64,000 nucleotides of DNA from Microbacterium sp. Gd 4-13 (GTDB lineage Bacteria; Actinomycetota; Actinomycetes; Actinomycetales; Microbacteriaceae). This document shows positions 23,768 to 33,070 of the stretch, piece after piece. The notes below the pieces were generated by a model that was not told where the DNA came from, did no database searches, and saw only the letters and a program-made list of their open reading frames with translations. Where the stretch lies: the NCBI RefSeq assembly GCF_003095395.1, contig NZ_QEIJ01000001.1, positions 496,001-560,000 of the forward strand, in the 5' to 3' direction. The number at the start of each line of letters is the position of its first letter. Position 1 is the stretch's first letter. A program made the position numbers and the translations under genes.

Positions 23768-24349
23768 GTGAGAACTCGCCGACCCGGACCCTTCATGCTG
23801 CACGTCCGCGACATCGTCCACCACCCGGGGGAGATGCGCGAGTTCGAGCTCGATCTCGACACGCCCGAGAAGTGGGGCGAGGGCCTCGTGTCCATCCCGG
23901 CGGGTGAACCGCTCGACCTCGACGTGCGCCTCGAATCGGTGCACGAGGGCATCCTTGTCACCGGTACCGCCGACACGCGACTGACCGGGGTGTGCGGGCG
24001 CTGCCTGCAAGACATCGCCGAGCCTGTCGAAGTCGAGTTTCAGGAGCTTTTCACGTATCCTGGAAACGAAGCGGTTGATTTCGAGGTTCAAGACGATTAC
24101 GTAGATCTTGAAACTCTGATCAGGGACGCCATTGTCCTCTCGCTTCCGTTCCAGCCGGTGTGTCAGCCGGATTGCCTCGGGCTCGACCCGGAAACAGGCG
24201 AGCGACTGACCGAGAGCACCGGCGAAAATGAGCGAACGCCCGTCGATCCTCGATGGGCCGCGCTCCAGCAGTACCCCTCAGACCCTGACGGCGAAGCGCC
24301 CCGTAGCGCCACGCCCGAATCCGAAGACACCGTCACAGAGAAGAGCTAG
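23768..24349 (+). CDS. DUF177 (YceD) family protein
   Basis: A 193-residue protein directly upstream of rpmF, the usual position of YceD. It has the DUF177 features GVCGRCLQDIAEPVEVEFQE and CQPDCLGLDPETGE with a potential metal-binding Cys set. In other bacteria and plants the family helps accumulation of 23S rRNA or large ribosomal subunits. The C-terminal 40 residues are acidic and variable. The start is GTG at 23768, 8 nt after a TAGCAT -10 box. It is co-transcribed with rpmF (2-nt gap). Confidence 0.92.
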   Translation: MRTRRPGPFMLHVRDIVHHPGEMREFELDLDTPEKWGEGLVSIPAGEPLDLDVRLESVHEGILVTGTADTRLTGVCGRCLQDIAEPVEVEFQELFTYPGNEAVDFEVQDDYVDLETLIRDAIVLSLPFQPVCQPDCLGLDPETGERLTESTGENERTPVDPRWAALQQYPSDPDGEAPRSATPESEDTVTEKS

Positions 24350-24351
24350 TC

Positions 24352-24561
24352 ATGGCAGGTAACCCCCCGAAGCGGAAGGTCTCCCGCTCCAACACGCGCT
24401 CGCGTCGTGCCCAGTGGAAGGCTGCCCCCATCACGCTGACGACCACGGTCGAGAACGGCAAGGTCGTGTACAGCCGTCCGCACCAGGCCAAGGTCGTCAC
24501 CGACTCGCAGGGCACCGAGCTGTTCCTGGAGTACAAGGGACGCAAGGTCGCCGACGTCTGA
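24352..24561 (+). CDS. rpmF: 50S ribosomal protein L32
   Basis: A basic 69-residue ribosomal protein starting AGNPPKRKVSRSNTRSRRAQ. It lacks the paired cysteines of the zinc-binding L32 form, so it is the zinc-independent version. Tight spacing to yceD and rnc suggests one operon. Confidence 0.97.
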   Translation: MAGNPPKRKVSRSNTRSRRAQWKAAPITLTTTVENGKVVYSRPHQAKVVTDSQGTELFLEYKGRKVADV

Positions 24562-24578
24562 CGTCCGCGGCAGGTGCC

Positions 24579-25271
24579 GTGACAGTCGCTTCTGCTGAGC
24601 GCCAGACGCTCATCGACAGGCTCGGGGTCGATATCGACCCCGAGCTTCTGTCGCTTGCCCTCACTCATCGTTCGTTCGCGTACGAGAACGGCCACATCCC
24701 GCACAACGAGCGCCTCGAGTTCCTCGGCGACTCCGTGTTGGGGCAGGCCGTGACCGTGCGTCTGTTCACGCGGCATCCCGACCTCGACGAAGGCTCGCTC
24801 GCCAAGCGTCGTGCCAGCGTCGTATCGACCGTGGCTCTCGCCGAGGTCGCGCGACGCATCGGTCTCGGCGACCACGTGCTCCTGGGCCGAGGAGAGATGC
24901 TCACCGGGGGACGCGACAAGGACTCGATCCTCGCCGACACGACCGAGGCCGTGATCGGTGCGGTCTACCTGTCGGCGGGCCAGGACGAGGCGACGGCTCT
25001 GGTCTTGCGGCTGGTCGAACCCCTTCTCGACGATCCCGAGCGCTACGGTGCGGCGATGGATCCGAAGACGAGTCTTCAGGAACTCGCAGCTCAGCAGGGG
25101 GCGTCCGCGCCGAGTTACGAGGTAGACGCGACCGGCCCCGATCACGACCGGCGGTTCACCGCCACGGTTCGTGTCGGCGACGTCGTCACCCACGGCCAGG
25201 GCACGAGCAAGAAGCAGGCCGAGATGGTGGCTGCGCTGGCCGCGTGGCGCGAACTCGGCGGACGTGCCTGA
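24579..25271 (+). CDS. rnc: Ribonuclease III
   Basis: Double-strand-specific endoribonuclease for rRNA processing; 230 residues. The catalytic signature is NERLEFLGDSVLGQAVTVRL near residue 45, and the second metal-binding part is DTTEAVIGAVYLSAG. A double-stranded RNA-binding domain covers about residues 155-228 (DPKTSLQELAAQQGASAPSY to KKQAEMVAALAAWREL). The start GTG at 24579 has GCAGG upstream. It overlaps mutM by 8 nt. Confidence 0.95.
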   Translation: MTVASAERQTLIDRLGVDIDPELLSLALTHRSFAYENGHIPHNERLEFLGDSVLGQAVTVRLFTRHPDLDEGSLAKRRASVVSTVALAEVARRIGLGDHVLLGRGEMLTGGRDKDSILADTTEAVIGAVYLSAGQDEATALVLRLVEPLLDDPERYGAAMDPKTSLQELAAQQGASAPSYEVDATGPDHDRRFTATVRVGDVVTHGQGTSKKQAEMVAALAAWRELGGRA

Positions 25272-26181
25272 GCTTCCCGAAGTCGAGGTCGTCCGCACCG
25301 GCCTCGCGCCCGCCGTCTCCGGCGCGCGCATCGCGGCGGTGACCGTGCTCGACGAGCGCGCGCTCACCCGCCACGGTGACAGCGGCCCGTCATTCGAGCG
25401 TGCTCTGACGGGTCGTTCGTTCACCGCCGCGGTGCGTCGGGGGAAGTTCCTCTGGCTGCCCCTCGACGTCACCGGTCCCGAGCGGAACGCGATGATCGCG
25501 CACCTCGGCATGAGCGGGCAGATGCTGCTTCGTACGTCGGGGGCACCCGTGGAGCGCCATGAACGCGTGCGGCTCGATCTTCAGCATCCGACGCACGGTG
25601 AGATCGCCGTGGTCTTCGCGGATCAACGCACGTTCGGTTCGCTCGCGATCGACTCTCTCGAGCCGACACCCGACGGTGCCGCCGGGGGCAGGGGCGATGA
25701 GTCCGCCCTCGCTCCGCGTCAGGTCGCGCACATTGCGCGCGATCCGCTCGACCCCGCCTTCCGCGACGGTGCGTTCCGCACGGTGCTCGCCCGCAAGGCA
25801 TCGGGGATCAAACGTGTGCTCCTCGACCAGACCGTCGTGAGCGGCATCGGCAACATCTACGCCGACGAGGCCCTCTGGGCGGCGCGCATCCATCCGGAGA
25901 CCCGCGCGCTCGATCTGTCGACGCGGGCCGTGAACCGCTTGCTCGCGGAAGTGCGAGCGGTGCTGCAGAAGGCCCTGGCCGAAGGCGGCACGAGCTTCGA
26001 CGCCCAGTACGTCAATGTGAACGGGCAGGCAGGCTACTTCGCGCACTCGCTCAACGCGTACGGGCGCACGGGGGAACCGTGCGCCCGGTGCGGGCGACCG
26101 ATCATGCGCGTGTCGTTCACGAACCGCTCGAGCCACTACTGCCCGCGGTGTCAGCGGCTGCCGCTGTCGACGGGTCGCTGA
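25264..26181 (+). CDS. mutM: Formamidopyrimidine-DNA glycosylase
   Basis: Base-excision repair enzyme that removes oxidised purines; 305 residues. The catalytic N-terminus PELPEVEVVRTGLAPAVSGA supplies Pro and Glu, HLGMSGQMLLR is in the core, VVSGIGNIYADEALW is the helix-two-turn-helix, and the C-terminal zinc finger has four Cys (CARCGRP and CPRCQ). The GTG start overlaps the rnc stop. Its 3' end overlaps the GNAT gene on the other strand by 65 bp. Confidence 0.95.
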   Translation: MPELPEVEVVRTGLAPAVSGARIAAVTVLDERALTRHGDSGPSFERALTGRSFTAAVRRGKFLWLPLDVTGPERNAMIAHLGMSGQMLLRTSGAPVERHERVRLDLQHPTHGEIAVVFADQRTFGSLAIDSLEPTPDGAAGGRGDESALAPRQVAHIARDPLDPAFRDGAFRTVLARKASGIKRVLLDQTVVSGIGNIYADEALWAARIHPETRALDLSTRAVNRLLAEVRAVLQKALAEGGTSFDAQYVNVNGQAGYFAHSLNAYGRTGEPCARCGRPIMRVSFTNRSSHYCPRCQRLPLSTGR

Positions 26182-27256
26182 GCACCTTCTTCCAGGCGCC
26201 CTCGTATCCGATCGGTTCGAAACCGATGGCTTCGTTGATGTCGAGCATCGGCCGGTTCTCCTCCGCGTTGTACGTGAGGACCCGCGGCGAGCGCGGTGCG
26301 ATGTCGAGCCAGGCGAGCAGGCCCGCGCACTTGACCAGCATCCCGAGTTTGTGACCTCGGTGCGACGAGAGCACGAGAGTGTCGTATTGGGAGGTGGCCT
26401 CGGTCAGGTCGTTGTTGATGACGAGCTCGTTGAACGCGACGAGATCGCCCGTCTCGAGGTGCTGCGCAGCGGTGACCAGGGCGGTGCGTCCGGCATCGAC
26501 GATCTTCGCGTCGGCGCGAGCGACGCGGGCGGCGTCCCAGGTCTCCTCGTCGAACTCGAGACCGGCCGCGGGAGCGTCGGTGTTCATGCGCGACTTCATC
26601 CAGGCGTATCCCTCGACGAACTCGGGCGGAGTCGGGAGGCGCCACTGCACGGTGCGGTAGCCGGCCGCAGCCTCGGTGGCACGCTCACACAACTCGCGCA
26701 CCCGGGGGAGTCCGTCACGGAGGTCGAGGGCGCTGATGCGCTCGACCTGCTCGAGCTGATGACCGCGATGCTGAAGGAACCGTGCGACGTGGTCGAGCGG
26801 GATGCTGCCGAAACCTGTGGGTGGCTGCAGGCGTTCGCCGGGCGCGGGCGGATGCTCTGCCCATGCCTGCAGCACGCGACGACCATGCTGGCGAGCAGTC
26901 GATTCGACGAGCGCGTAGCAGGCGGTGCCGATGCCGCGGCCCCAGACGCAGCGGCGCAGTTCGATGAGCCAGTAGACGACGCGCGAGCCCTCCTCCTGGG
27001 GAACGTCGACACCGATGCGTCCGACGGGTTCGCCGTCGAGAAGGACGAGCCAGCAGTGACGGATCTCCGCTGGGTCCGGCGCATAGTTCGGCAGGAGTTC
27101 GGCGGGGGTCATCCGGCCGTCGTCGTGCCCGGAGATCTCCGCGTAGACCAGGTTGCGCACCTGCGTCATGGCGATGAAGTCGTCGGCGTCGGCGTCGCCG
27201 ATGGTGCGAGGGATGGCGATGGGCCGGATCTCGAGTCCGGCGGGAGGGGTGTTCAT
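26117..27256 (-). CDS. GNAT acetyltransferase with two GNAT domains
   Basis: A 379-residue protein built from two GNAT-like halves. The N-terminal half has GEPVGRIGVDV and the acetyl-CoA loop WGRGIGTACYALVESTARQ. The C-terminal half has TLVLSSHRGHKLGMLVKCAG, another acetyl-CoA-binding loop, and ends NEAIGFEPIGYEGAWKKVL, as in tandem GNAT proteins of actinobacteria. The substrate is unknown. GAAGGA precedes the ATG. Two small ORFs upstream on the same strand and one good promoter at 27856-27885 suggest a three-gene transcript. Confidence 0.85.
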   Translation of the reverse strand: MNTPPAGLEIRPIAIPRTIGDADADDFIAMTQVRNLVYAEISGHDDGRMTPAELLPNYAPDPAEIRHCWLVLLDGEPVGRIGVDVPQEEGSRVVYWLIELRRCVWGRGIGTACYALVESTARQHGRRVLQAWAEHPPAPGERLQPPTGFGSIPLDHVARFLQHRGHQLEQVERISALDLRDGLPRVRELCERATEAAAGYRTVQWRLPTPPEFVEGYAWMKSRMNTDAPAAGLEFDEETWDAARVARADAKIVDAGRTALVTAAQHLETGDLVAFNELVINNDLTEATSQYDTLVLSSHRGHKLGMLVKCAGLLAWLDIAPRSPRVLTYNAEENRPMLDINEAIGFEPIGYEGAWKKVLSDPSTAAAADTAGSSGSSGS

Positions 27257-27313
27257 CGGTGTTCCTTCGAGAGGGGTGCGCCGGCCGCCGCGTGAGCGGC
27301 CGGCAGGTAGGGG

Positions 27314-27580
27314 TCAGAAGGGACGTCGTCGGTCGAACTGCGTCCACGCGTCAGCACGCGCGCGCTCCTGCTCGGCGCGGTGCAGAGCGAGGAGACGGGC
27401 GTGATCGGCGTGATCGCGCACGCGGTGGATGCGGCGGGTGCTTCTCAGCAACAGCCACAGCCCGAGACGCAGGGAGAGTCGGTCGACGAGAGAGATGCGG
27501 ACGCCGGGGTGGACGACCGCCCGGAGGAGGTCATGCTCGGCGCGGTCGGTCGACCGAACGGGCGAGACCAGATCGTTCAT
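27314..27580 (-). CDS. Small basic hypothetical protein
   Basis: An 88-residue, Arg- and His-rich protein (MNDLVSPVRSTDRAEHDLLR at the start) with one weakly hydrophobic stretch, LVDRLSLRLGLWLLLRSTRR. I prefer the ATG at 27580 because CGAAAG lies 8 nt upstream; a GTG at 27589 would add three residues. It lies between the 29-codon ORF and the GNAT gene. I recognise no family. The hydrophobic-basic helix could bind membrane or RNA, but this is speculation. Confidence 0.6.
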   Translation of the reverse strand: MNDLVSPVRSTDRAEHDLLRAVVHPGVRISLVDRLSLRLGLWLLLRSTRRIHRVRDHADHARLLALHRAEQERARADAWTQFDRRRPF

Positions 27581-27732
27581 GGCAGTCACTTTCGAAGCGG
27601 TGCGCGGTCGAGAGGTCGACGCGCGCGAAGGGCGAGGGTGGTCGCCGGAGGGAGGGGACGCCGGATGCGTCGGAGAGCTCGAACGCGGAGCGCGAGCGTG
27701 CGCCCGGGGAGGGCGACGGAGAGACCGAGGCG

Positions 27733-27822
27733 TCAGCCGGCGGTCGGGCGGAGGGCGACGAAGGAACGGGTCACCCCAGCGCGGACGCGGAACGCGTTAT
27801 CCATAAAAGTGGGCTGGATCAT
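27733..27822 (-). CDS. Very short ORF with strong ribosome binding site (29 aa)
   Basis: The ORF MIQPTFMDNAFRVRAGVTRS then FVALRPTAG is the first reading frame behind the promoter at 27856-27885. It has AAAGGAGGT 4 nt before its ATG, the best Shine-Dalgarno sequence in this part of the window. Such a site on a 29-codon frame suggests real translation as a small protein or a regulatory leader peptide. There is no run of a single amino acid that would point to attenuation. A second ATG at codon 7 gives MDNAFRVRAG. Confidence 0.55.
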   Translation of the reverse strand: MIQPTFMDNAFRVRAGVTRSFVALRPTAG

Positions 27823-27855
27823 GGTGACCTCCTTTCGACCTCGTAGCAGGGTGAG

Positions 27856-27885
27856 ACGATACTCGCGTGGCACAGCGAACGTCAA
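27856..27885 (-). promoter_or_regulatory. Promoter of the small ORF-GNAT transcript
   Basis: On the minus strand TTGACG (27885-27880) and TATCGT (27861-27856) are separated by 18 nt. This is a good housekeeping-type promoter, 34 nt upstream of the 29-codon ORF, divergent from smc. Confidence 0.65.
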
Positions 27886-28011
27886 GCGTATTCCCAGAAA
27901 TGCCGGGAGTTCGGGCGTGTCATCGATCAGCATCGGTGGGTCGGCGGGACGCCGAGGAGGGGAGCGGCGCTCTTTCCGGTACCGTGATGCGTTGATCCGA
28001 AGGACGACGCC

Positions 28012-31000
28012 ATGCATCTGAAGAGCCTCACGCTCAAGGGCTTCAAGTCGTTCGCCCAGCCGACGACGTTCGCCCTCGAGCCCGGCGTCACCTGCATCGT
28101 CGGTCCGAACGGGTCGGGCAAATCGAATGTCGTCGACGCCCTTGCCTGGGTCATGGGGGAGCAGGGCGCGAAGACCCTCCGCGGCGGAAAAATGGAGGAC
28201 GTCATCTTCGCCGGCACCTCCACGCGTGGCCCGCTCGGTCGCGCGGAGGTGCAGCTCACGATCGACAACTCCGACGGGGCGCTGCCCATCGAGTACTCCG
28301 AGGTATCGATCAGCCGGACCCTCTTCCGAACCGGATCGAGCGAGTACGCGATCAACGGCGAAAGTTGCCGCCTCCTCGACGTGCAGGAGCTGCTGAGCGA
28401 CTCGGGCCTCGGGCGCGAGATGCACGTGATCATCGGGCAGGGCCGCCTCGACAGCGTGCTGCAGGCCACGCCCGAAGACCGCCGCGGATTCATCGAGGAA
28501 GCGGCGGGCATCCTCAAGCACCGCCGCCGCAAAGAGAAGACGCTTCGCAAGCTCGAGGCGATGGAAGCCAACCTCACGCGGCTGAGCGATCTCGCCGGCG
28601 AGCTGCGCCGGCAGCTCAAGCCCCTCGGGCGCCAGGCCGAGATCGCACGGGAGGCCGCCACGATCGCAGCCGTCGTGCGCGATGCCAAGGCGCGGCTGTT
28701 CGCGGACGAGCTGGTCGCGCTCCGTCGCGAGCTCGCGGACCACGCCCGCACCGAGCACGAGCGCCATACAGAGAGACTCGTGCTCCAGGATCAGGCGGAG
28801 AACATCCGTGCCCGGGTCGAACGACTGGAGGCGGAGCAGCGCTCCGAGGCCGTCGACGCCGCGCGCCGCGTCGCGTTCTCCCTCGAACAGGTCCAGGAGC
28901 GACTGCGCGGGCTCTACTCGCTCGCCGGTCAGCGTCTGTCGCTTCTCGGTTCCGACGACGTCGACCCGTCGGCGATGGCGACGACAGTGTCGCAGGCCTC
29001 GATCGACGACGTGCGGACCGAGATCGACGAGATGGCCGAAGGACTCGGCGATGCGCAGGACGCGGCGTCGGCCGCGACCCGCGAGGTCTCGCGCGCTCGA
29101 GCCGAGTTGGACGCCCTCGACACCGACATCGCCGCGCAGAGCGCCCTCGTCTCCGAGCACGACATGCGGCTGACCGCCCTCCGCGGCCGCGCAGAGGCGG
29201 CGACGTCGGCGTTGACCGCGATGCTCGCGGGTGTCGAGCGACAGCAGCGCGCCCTCGATGCGGCGACCGTTCGACGAGACGAGGCCGCACAGGCGCTCGA
29301 GGCGCTCGAGCCCGTGGACGTGCCCGAGGAATCGGTGGCCGAGCACGCGGCCGCGTATGAGCGCGCGCAACGCGATGCGGCGGAGGCCGAGAGCACGGTG
29401 GAGTCGCTCCGCGAGAGGCTGCATGCGACGGAGCGCGAGGTCGAGTCGCTGACCGCGCAGACGACGGCTCTCGGGAGAGCCCTCGACGTGCGCAATGCCG
29501 CCGCGGGACTCGCCGCGCGGGGTGGGCGCGGGGTGCGGGGACTGCTCGCCGACAGCGTCAAGGTCACCGCCGGCTTCGAGGCCGCCATCGCGGCGGCGCT
29601 CGGCACGCTCGCGGAAGGACTGCTCGTCGACGCGTGGGACGACGCGTTCTCGGCAGCCTCGTCGGCCCGTGACGACGACCTCGGCGTCGTGGACATCACC
29701 GTGGCCGAGCCCGTGGTCGCCGCGGCGTCGAACACCGCGCCCGCCGGACTCGTCGCCGCCCGCGAGGTGGTCACGGCGCCGGCGGGTGTGCTCGGGATCC
29801 TCGCCGACGTGTTCGTGGCCGAAGACCTCGACGCGGCGCGTGCCGCGGCGGCTGCCCTGCCCGCCGAGCTCGTGCACGCGACGATCGTCACGCGCACCGG
29901 CGAGACCGTCACCGCGTACACGATCAGGGCCGGCTCGGGCGAAGGCCGCTCGCGCCTGGAACTCGCCGCCGAACGGGATGCTGCGGCCGCTCGGTTGTCG
30001 GAGATCGTCGTCGTCGCCGACTCGCTCCGCGAGGCCCTCGCCGATGCGACCGTCGTGCACCGGGAGTCCCGCCAGAAGACCAAGGACACGCTCGCCGCCC
30101 TGCGGGAGCATGACGCCAATGTCGCGTCGCAGGCCGAGAAGGTCAACCGCGCGACCGTACGTTTCGAGGCGGCTGCCGCGGAGTGCGAGCGACTCGCCGC
30201 GGGGCTGGCGCAAGCCGCCGCCGCGGTGACCGGCGCCGAGGATGCGGCCCGGGTGGCGCAGCAAGCCCTCGAGGCGGCGCAGGAGGCGCCGCGTCCGATC
30301 CTCGACGCATCCGCTCGTGACGGGATGCTCGCCGAGCTGGAGGCCGCGCGCGACGGCGAGATGCGCGCGAGGCTCGACGTGGAGACGCTCCGCGAGCGGG
30401 TGCGTGCCGGGGAGGCCCGCATCGTCCAGCTCGAGAGGCAGCGCGAACGCGAACGCGCCGCTGCCGAGGCGGCCGCACGGCGCGCCGTCCTCCGACGTGC
30501 GCAGCGCGAGATCGCGGCAGACGTCGCGCAGCAGCTCCCCGCCCTCCTCGACTCCGTCGACCGTTCCGTCAGCCGTGCGCGCGTCGAACTCGCCGAGGCT
30601 GAATCGGCGCGCACGGCGGTCACGGCGGAGCTCGCGGGGGTGCGCGCCCAGGAGACGGCCGTGAGGGAGCGTCTCGCCGGATTGACCGAGAGCGTCCACG
30701 GCCTCGAGCTGCAGATCCACGAGAAGCGTCTGCACGCCGGCAGCCTCCTCGAGCGGGTGGGTTCGGAGTTGGGGCTCAGCGAGGATATTCTCATCGCCGA
30801 ATACGGCCCCGATCAGCCCATCCCGACCGACGGCCGAGACAGCGACGACGCCGCGGACGAAGCATCCGTTCCCTTCGACCGCGCGGCGCAGCGTCGGAGA
30901 CTGCAGGAAGCCGAGCGCAAACTGGGTCAGCTGGGGCGCGTGAATCCGCTCGCGCTCGAAGAGTTCGCCGCGCTCGAGCAGCGTCACTCGTTCCTCACCG

Positions 31001-31539
31001 AGCAGCTGACCGACCTGACCCAGACGCGCGCCGACCTCATGACGATCATCGACGAGCTCGACGAGCGCATGCAGACGATCTTCATCGCGGCGTTCGACGA
31101 CATGAAGGTCGCGTTCGGCGAGATCTTCCCGATCCTCTTCCCCGGCGGAACGGGCAGCGTCGCCTTGACCGATCCCGACGCACCGTTGACGACCGGCATC
31201 GAGGTGACCGTGCGCCCCGCGGGTAAGAAGATCGAGCGGCTCTCACTGCTCTCGGGCGGCGAACGGTCGCTGGCCGCCGTGGCGTTCCTCGTGGCGATCT
31301 TCACCGCGCGGCCCAGCCCCTTCTACATCCTCGACGAGGTGGAAGCCGCTCTCGACGACGCGAACCTCGGGCGTCTCCTGGGCGTCTTCGAGCGTCTCCG
31401 CGAGAGCAGCCAGCTCATCGTGATCACGCACCAGAAGCGCACGATGGAGATCGCCGATGCGCTGTACGGTGTGTCGATGCGCCAAGACGGCGTTTCCGCC
31501 GTGGTCGGTCAGCGCGTCGGCGACCGCGCCGCTCGCTGA
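28012..31539 (+). CDS. smc: Chromosome segregation protein SMC
   Basis: Condensin ATPase of 1175 residues that organises and separates chromosomes. The N-terminal Walker A is GPNGSGKSNV (about 31-40), with LRGGKMEDVIFAGTSTR nearby. Two long coiled coils flank a hinge at about residues 500-650 (RGVRGLLADSVKVTAGFEAA). The C-terminal head carries the signature LSLLSGGERSLAAVAFLVA and Walker B FYILDEVEAALDDANL. The full length and all motifs are intact. The gene order smc-ftsY is the usual actinobacterial one. Confidence 0.97.
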   Translation: MHLKSLTLKGFKSFAQPTTFALEPGVTCIVGPNGSGKSNVVDALAWVMGEQGAKTLRGGKMEDVIFAGTSTRGPLGRAEVQLTIDNSDGALPIEYSEVSISRTLFRTGSSEYAINGESCRLLDVQELLSDSGLGREMHVIIGQGRLDSVLQATPEDRRGFIEEAAGILKHRRRKEKTLRKLEAMEANLTRLSDLAGELRRQLKPLGRQAEIAREAATIAAVVRDAKARLFADELVALRRELADHARTEHERHTERLVLQDQAENIRARVERLEAEQRSEAVDAARRVAFSLEQVQERLRGLYSLAGQRLSLLGSDDVDPSAMATTVSQASIDDVRTEIDEMAEGLGDAQDAASAATREVSRARAELDALDTDIAAQSALVSEHDMRLTALRGRAEAATSALTAMLAGVERQQRALDAATVRRDEAAQALEALEPVDVPEESVAEHAAAYERAQRDAAEAESTVESLRERLHATEREVESLTAQTTALGRALDVRNAAAGLAARGGRGVRGLLADSVKVTAGFEAAIAAALGTLAEGLLVDAWDDAFSAASSARDDDLGVVDITVAEPVVAAASNTAPAGLVAAREVVTAPAGVLGILADVFVAEDLDAARAAAAALPAELVHATIVTRTGETVTAYTIRAGSGEGRSRLELAAERDAAAARLSEIVVVADSLREALADATVVHRESRQKTKDTLAALREHDANVASQAEKVNRATVRFEAAAAECERLAAGLAQAAAAVTGAEDAARVAQQALEAAQEAPRPILDASARDGMLAELEAARDGEMRARLDVETLRERVRAGEARIVQLERQRERERAAAEAAARRAVLRRAQREIAADVAQQLPALLDSVDRSVSRARVELAEAESARTAVTAELAGVRAQETAVRERLAGLTESVHGLELQIHEKRLHAGSLLERVGSELGLSEDILIAEYGPDQPIPTDGRDSDDAADEASVPFDRAAQRRRLQEAERKLGQLGRVNPLALEEFAALEQRHSFLTEQLTDLTQTRADLMTIIDELDERMQTIFIAAFDDMKVAFGEIFPILFPGGTGSVALTDPDAPLTTGIEVTVRPAGKKIERLSLLSGGERSLAAVAFLVAIFTARPSPFYILDEVEAALDDANLGRLLGVFERLRESSQLIVITHQKRTMEIADALYGVSMRQDGVSAVVGQRVGDRAAR

Positions 31540-31554
31540 CCGTAGGCTGGATGC

Positions 31555-32427
31555 ATGGCTGAGAATCCCTGGTCGCTCGGCCGTGCTCTGCGCGGCATGT
31601 TCGTCAAACCCACGATCGACGAGACCACGTGGGACGACCTCGAGACGGCGCTCATCACCGCCGACTTCGGTCCAGACGTCACCGAGCGCATCATCGACGA
31701 GCTCCGCGAGAAGGTCGAGCGCTTCCGCACGACCGACCCGAAGGATCTTCAGCGGATGCTTCGCGAGACGATCGAGGAGCACTTCGCGAAGTTCGACACG
31801 ACCCTCCGCCTCACCGAGCGCCCCGCGGTGGTGCTCGTGGTGGGGGTGAACGGCGTCGGTAAGACGACGACCATCGGCAAGTTCGCCAAGTTCCTGCAGC
31901 GGTACGGGCGCTCGGTCGTCGTCGGAGCCGCCGATACCTTCCGGGCGGCCGCCGTCGACCAGCTCGCGACCTGGGCGGAGCGCGGGGGCGCCGCCATCGT
32001 GCGCCCGCAGCACGAGGGCCAGGATCCTGCATCCGTCGCGTTCCAGACCATCACCTACGCGAAGGAGACCGGCACGGAGATCGTGCTCGTCGACACCGCG
32101 GGACGCCTGCACACCAAGGGCGGGCTGATGGACGAGCTCGGCAAGATCAAGCGTGTCATCGAGAAGCAGGCGCCGATCAGCGAGGTGCTGCTCGTGCTCG
32201 ACGCGACGACCGGGCAGAACGGTCTCATGCAGGCGCAGGCCTTCCTCGACAGCGCCGGGGTCACCGGCCTCGTGCTCACGAAGCTTGACGGGTCGGCCCG
32301 CGGGGGCTTCGTCCTCGCTGTTCAGGAGCTCACCGGCATCCCCGTCAAACTGCTCGGACAGGGCGAGGGGATCGGAGATCTCACGGGCTTCACGCCGCAC
32401 GTCTTCGCCTCGGCGCTGGTCGATTGA
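31555..32427 (+). CDS. ftsY: Signal recognition particle receptor FtsY
   Basis: SRP receptor GTPase that docks ribosome-nascent chains at the membrane; 290 residues. The N domain occupies the first 85 residues, followed by G motifs GVNGVGKTTTIGKFAKFL, ADTFRAAAVDQL, VDTAGRLHTKGGLMDELGKI and TKLDGSARGGF. It lacks the long acidic N-terminal region of the E. coli protein, so membrane contact probably relies on a short amphipathic start (MAENPWSLGRALRGMF). TAGGCT plus 6 nt precedes the ATG. Confidence 0.96.
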   Translation: MAENPWSLGRALRGMFVKPTIDETTWDDLETALITADFGPDVTERIIDELREKVERFRTTDPKDLQRMLRETIEEHFAKFDTTLRLTERPAVVLVVGVNGVGKTTTIGKFAKFLQRYGRSVVVGAADTFRAAAVDQLATWAERGGAAIVRPQHEGQDPASVAFQTITYAKETGTEIVLVDTAGRLHTKGGLMDELGKIKRVIEKQAPISEVLLVLDATTGQNGLMQAQAFLDSAGVTGLVLTKLDGSARGGFVLAVQELTGIPVKLLGQGEGIGDLTGFTPHVFASALVD

Positions 32428-32505
32428 TGACGGGCGTCGGGGCGGGCCCGGCCGTGTGCGGTGCGGCGACTACCGTCGTGACCGCCGGACTGGTTTCATA
32501 GGGCC

Positions 32506-33006
32506 ATGGCGATCGAGCACGACTTCTTCGGACTCCTCGAGTCGGGTCCGGACGGATCGATCTTCTGGTCCGAGAACGTGGAGTTCGGTGACCAGACGGT
32601 GACGGTCGACCTGACGGCTCCCGACCAGGACGACGTCTCGCAGGAGGCGCTCGACGCCGCCGCCGGGATGGTCTCGTCCCTGGAGGGCATCGACCGTACG
32701 GCGCGCGACGCGATGGTCTCCGAGCTGGACGACCGCACGAGCGAGGTGATCGAGTACATCCTCCAGCAGCAGCAGCTCCTGGGCGAAGAACTGGACGACC
32801 TGCTCGTGGACGTCTCCGGTGACACGCAGATCGACGTGATCCGCTCGCTGCAGCTCATGAGCATGACGATCCTCGCCGACGAGCACGGGGGAGACGATCC
32901 CTTCGCCGTGCTCGAGTACGCGCTGGACCCCGAGGCCACCGACGACGTGCTGCTGGTCAACCTCGGCTCGGACGGCATCGTGCAGTCGGTCACCAGCGCC
33001 GACTGA
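32506..33006 (+). CDS. DUF2004 domain protein
   Basis: A 166-residue acidic cytoplasmic protein with the DUF2004 pattern: IEHDFFGLLES, then WSENVEFGDQTVTVDLTAPD and the C-terminal LEYALDPEATDDVLLVNLGSDG. No catalytic motif is visible and the function is unknown. A weak TTTCAT box ends 6 nt before the ATG. It lies alone between ftsY and the convergent lipA. Confidence 0.8.
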   Translation: MAIEHDFFGLLESGPDGSIFWSENVEFGDQTVTVDLTAPDQDDVSQEALDAAAGMVSSLEGIDRTARDAMVSELDDRTSEVIEYILQQQQLLGEELDDLLVDVSGDTQIDVIRSLQLMSMTILADEHGGDDPFAVLEYALDPEATDDVLLVNLGSDGIVQSVTSAD

Positions 33007-33070
33007 TCGTCCACGCGGGGCGGCGCTCCCCGACTCGCCTCCGCGTCGCAGGTCCGATGCGCGTAGGGAC

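Noticed and set aside
27733-30987. A 1084-residue open frame on the minus strand opposite smc
   Set aside because: It is the antisense shadow of smc. Its text is Arg/Gly/Leu-rich without domain, and only its last 29 codons (27733-27822) have a ribosome binding site of their own.
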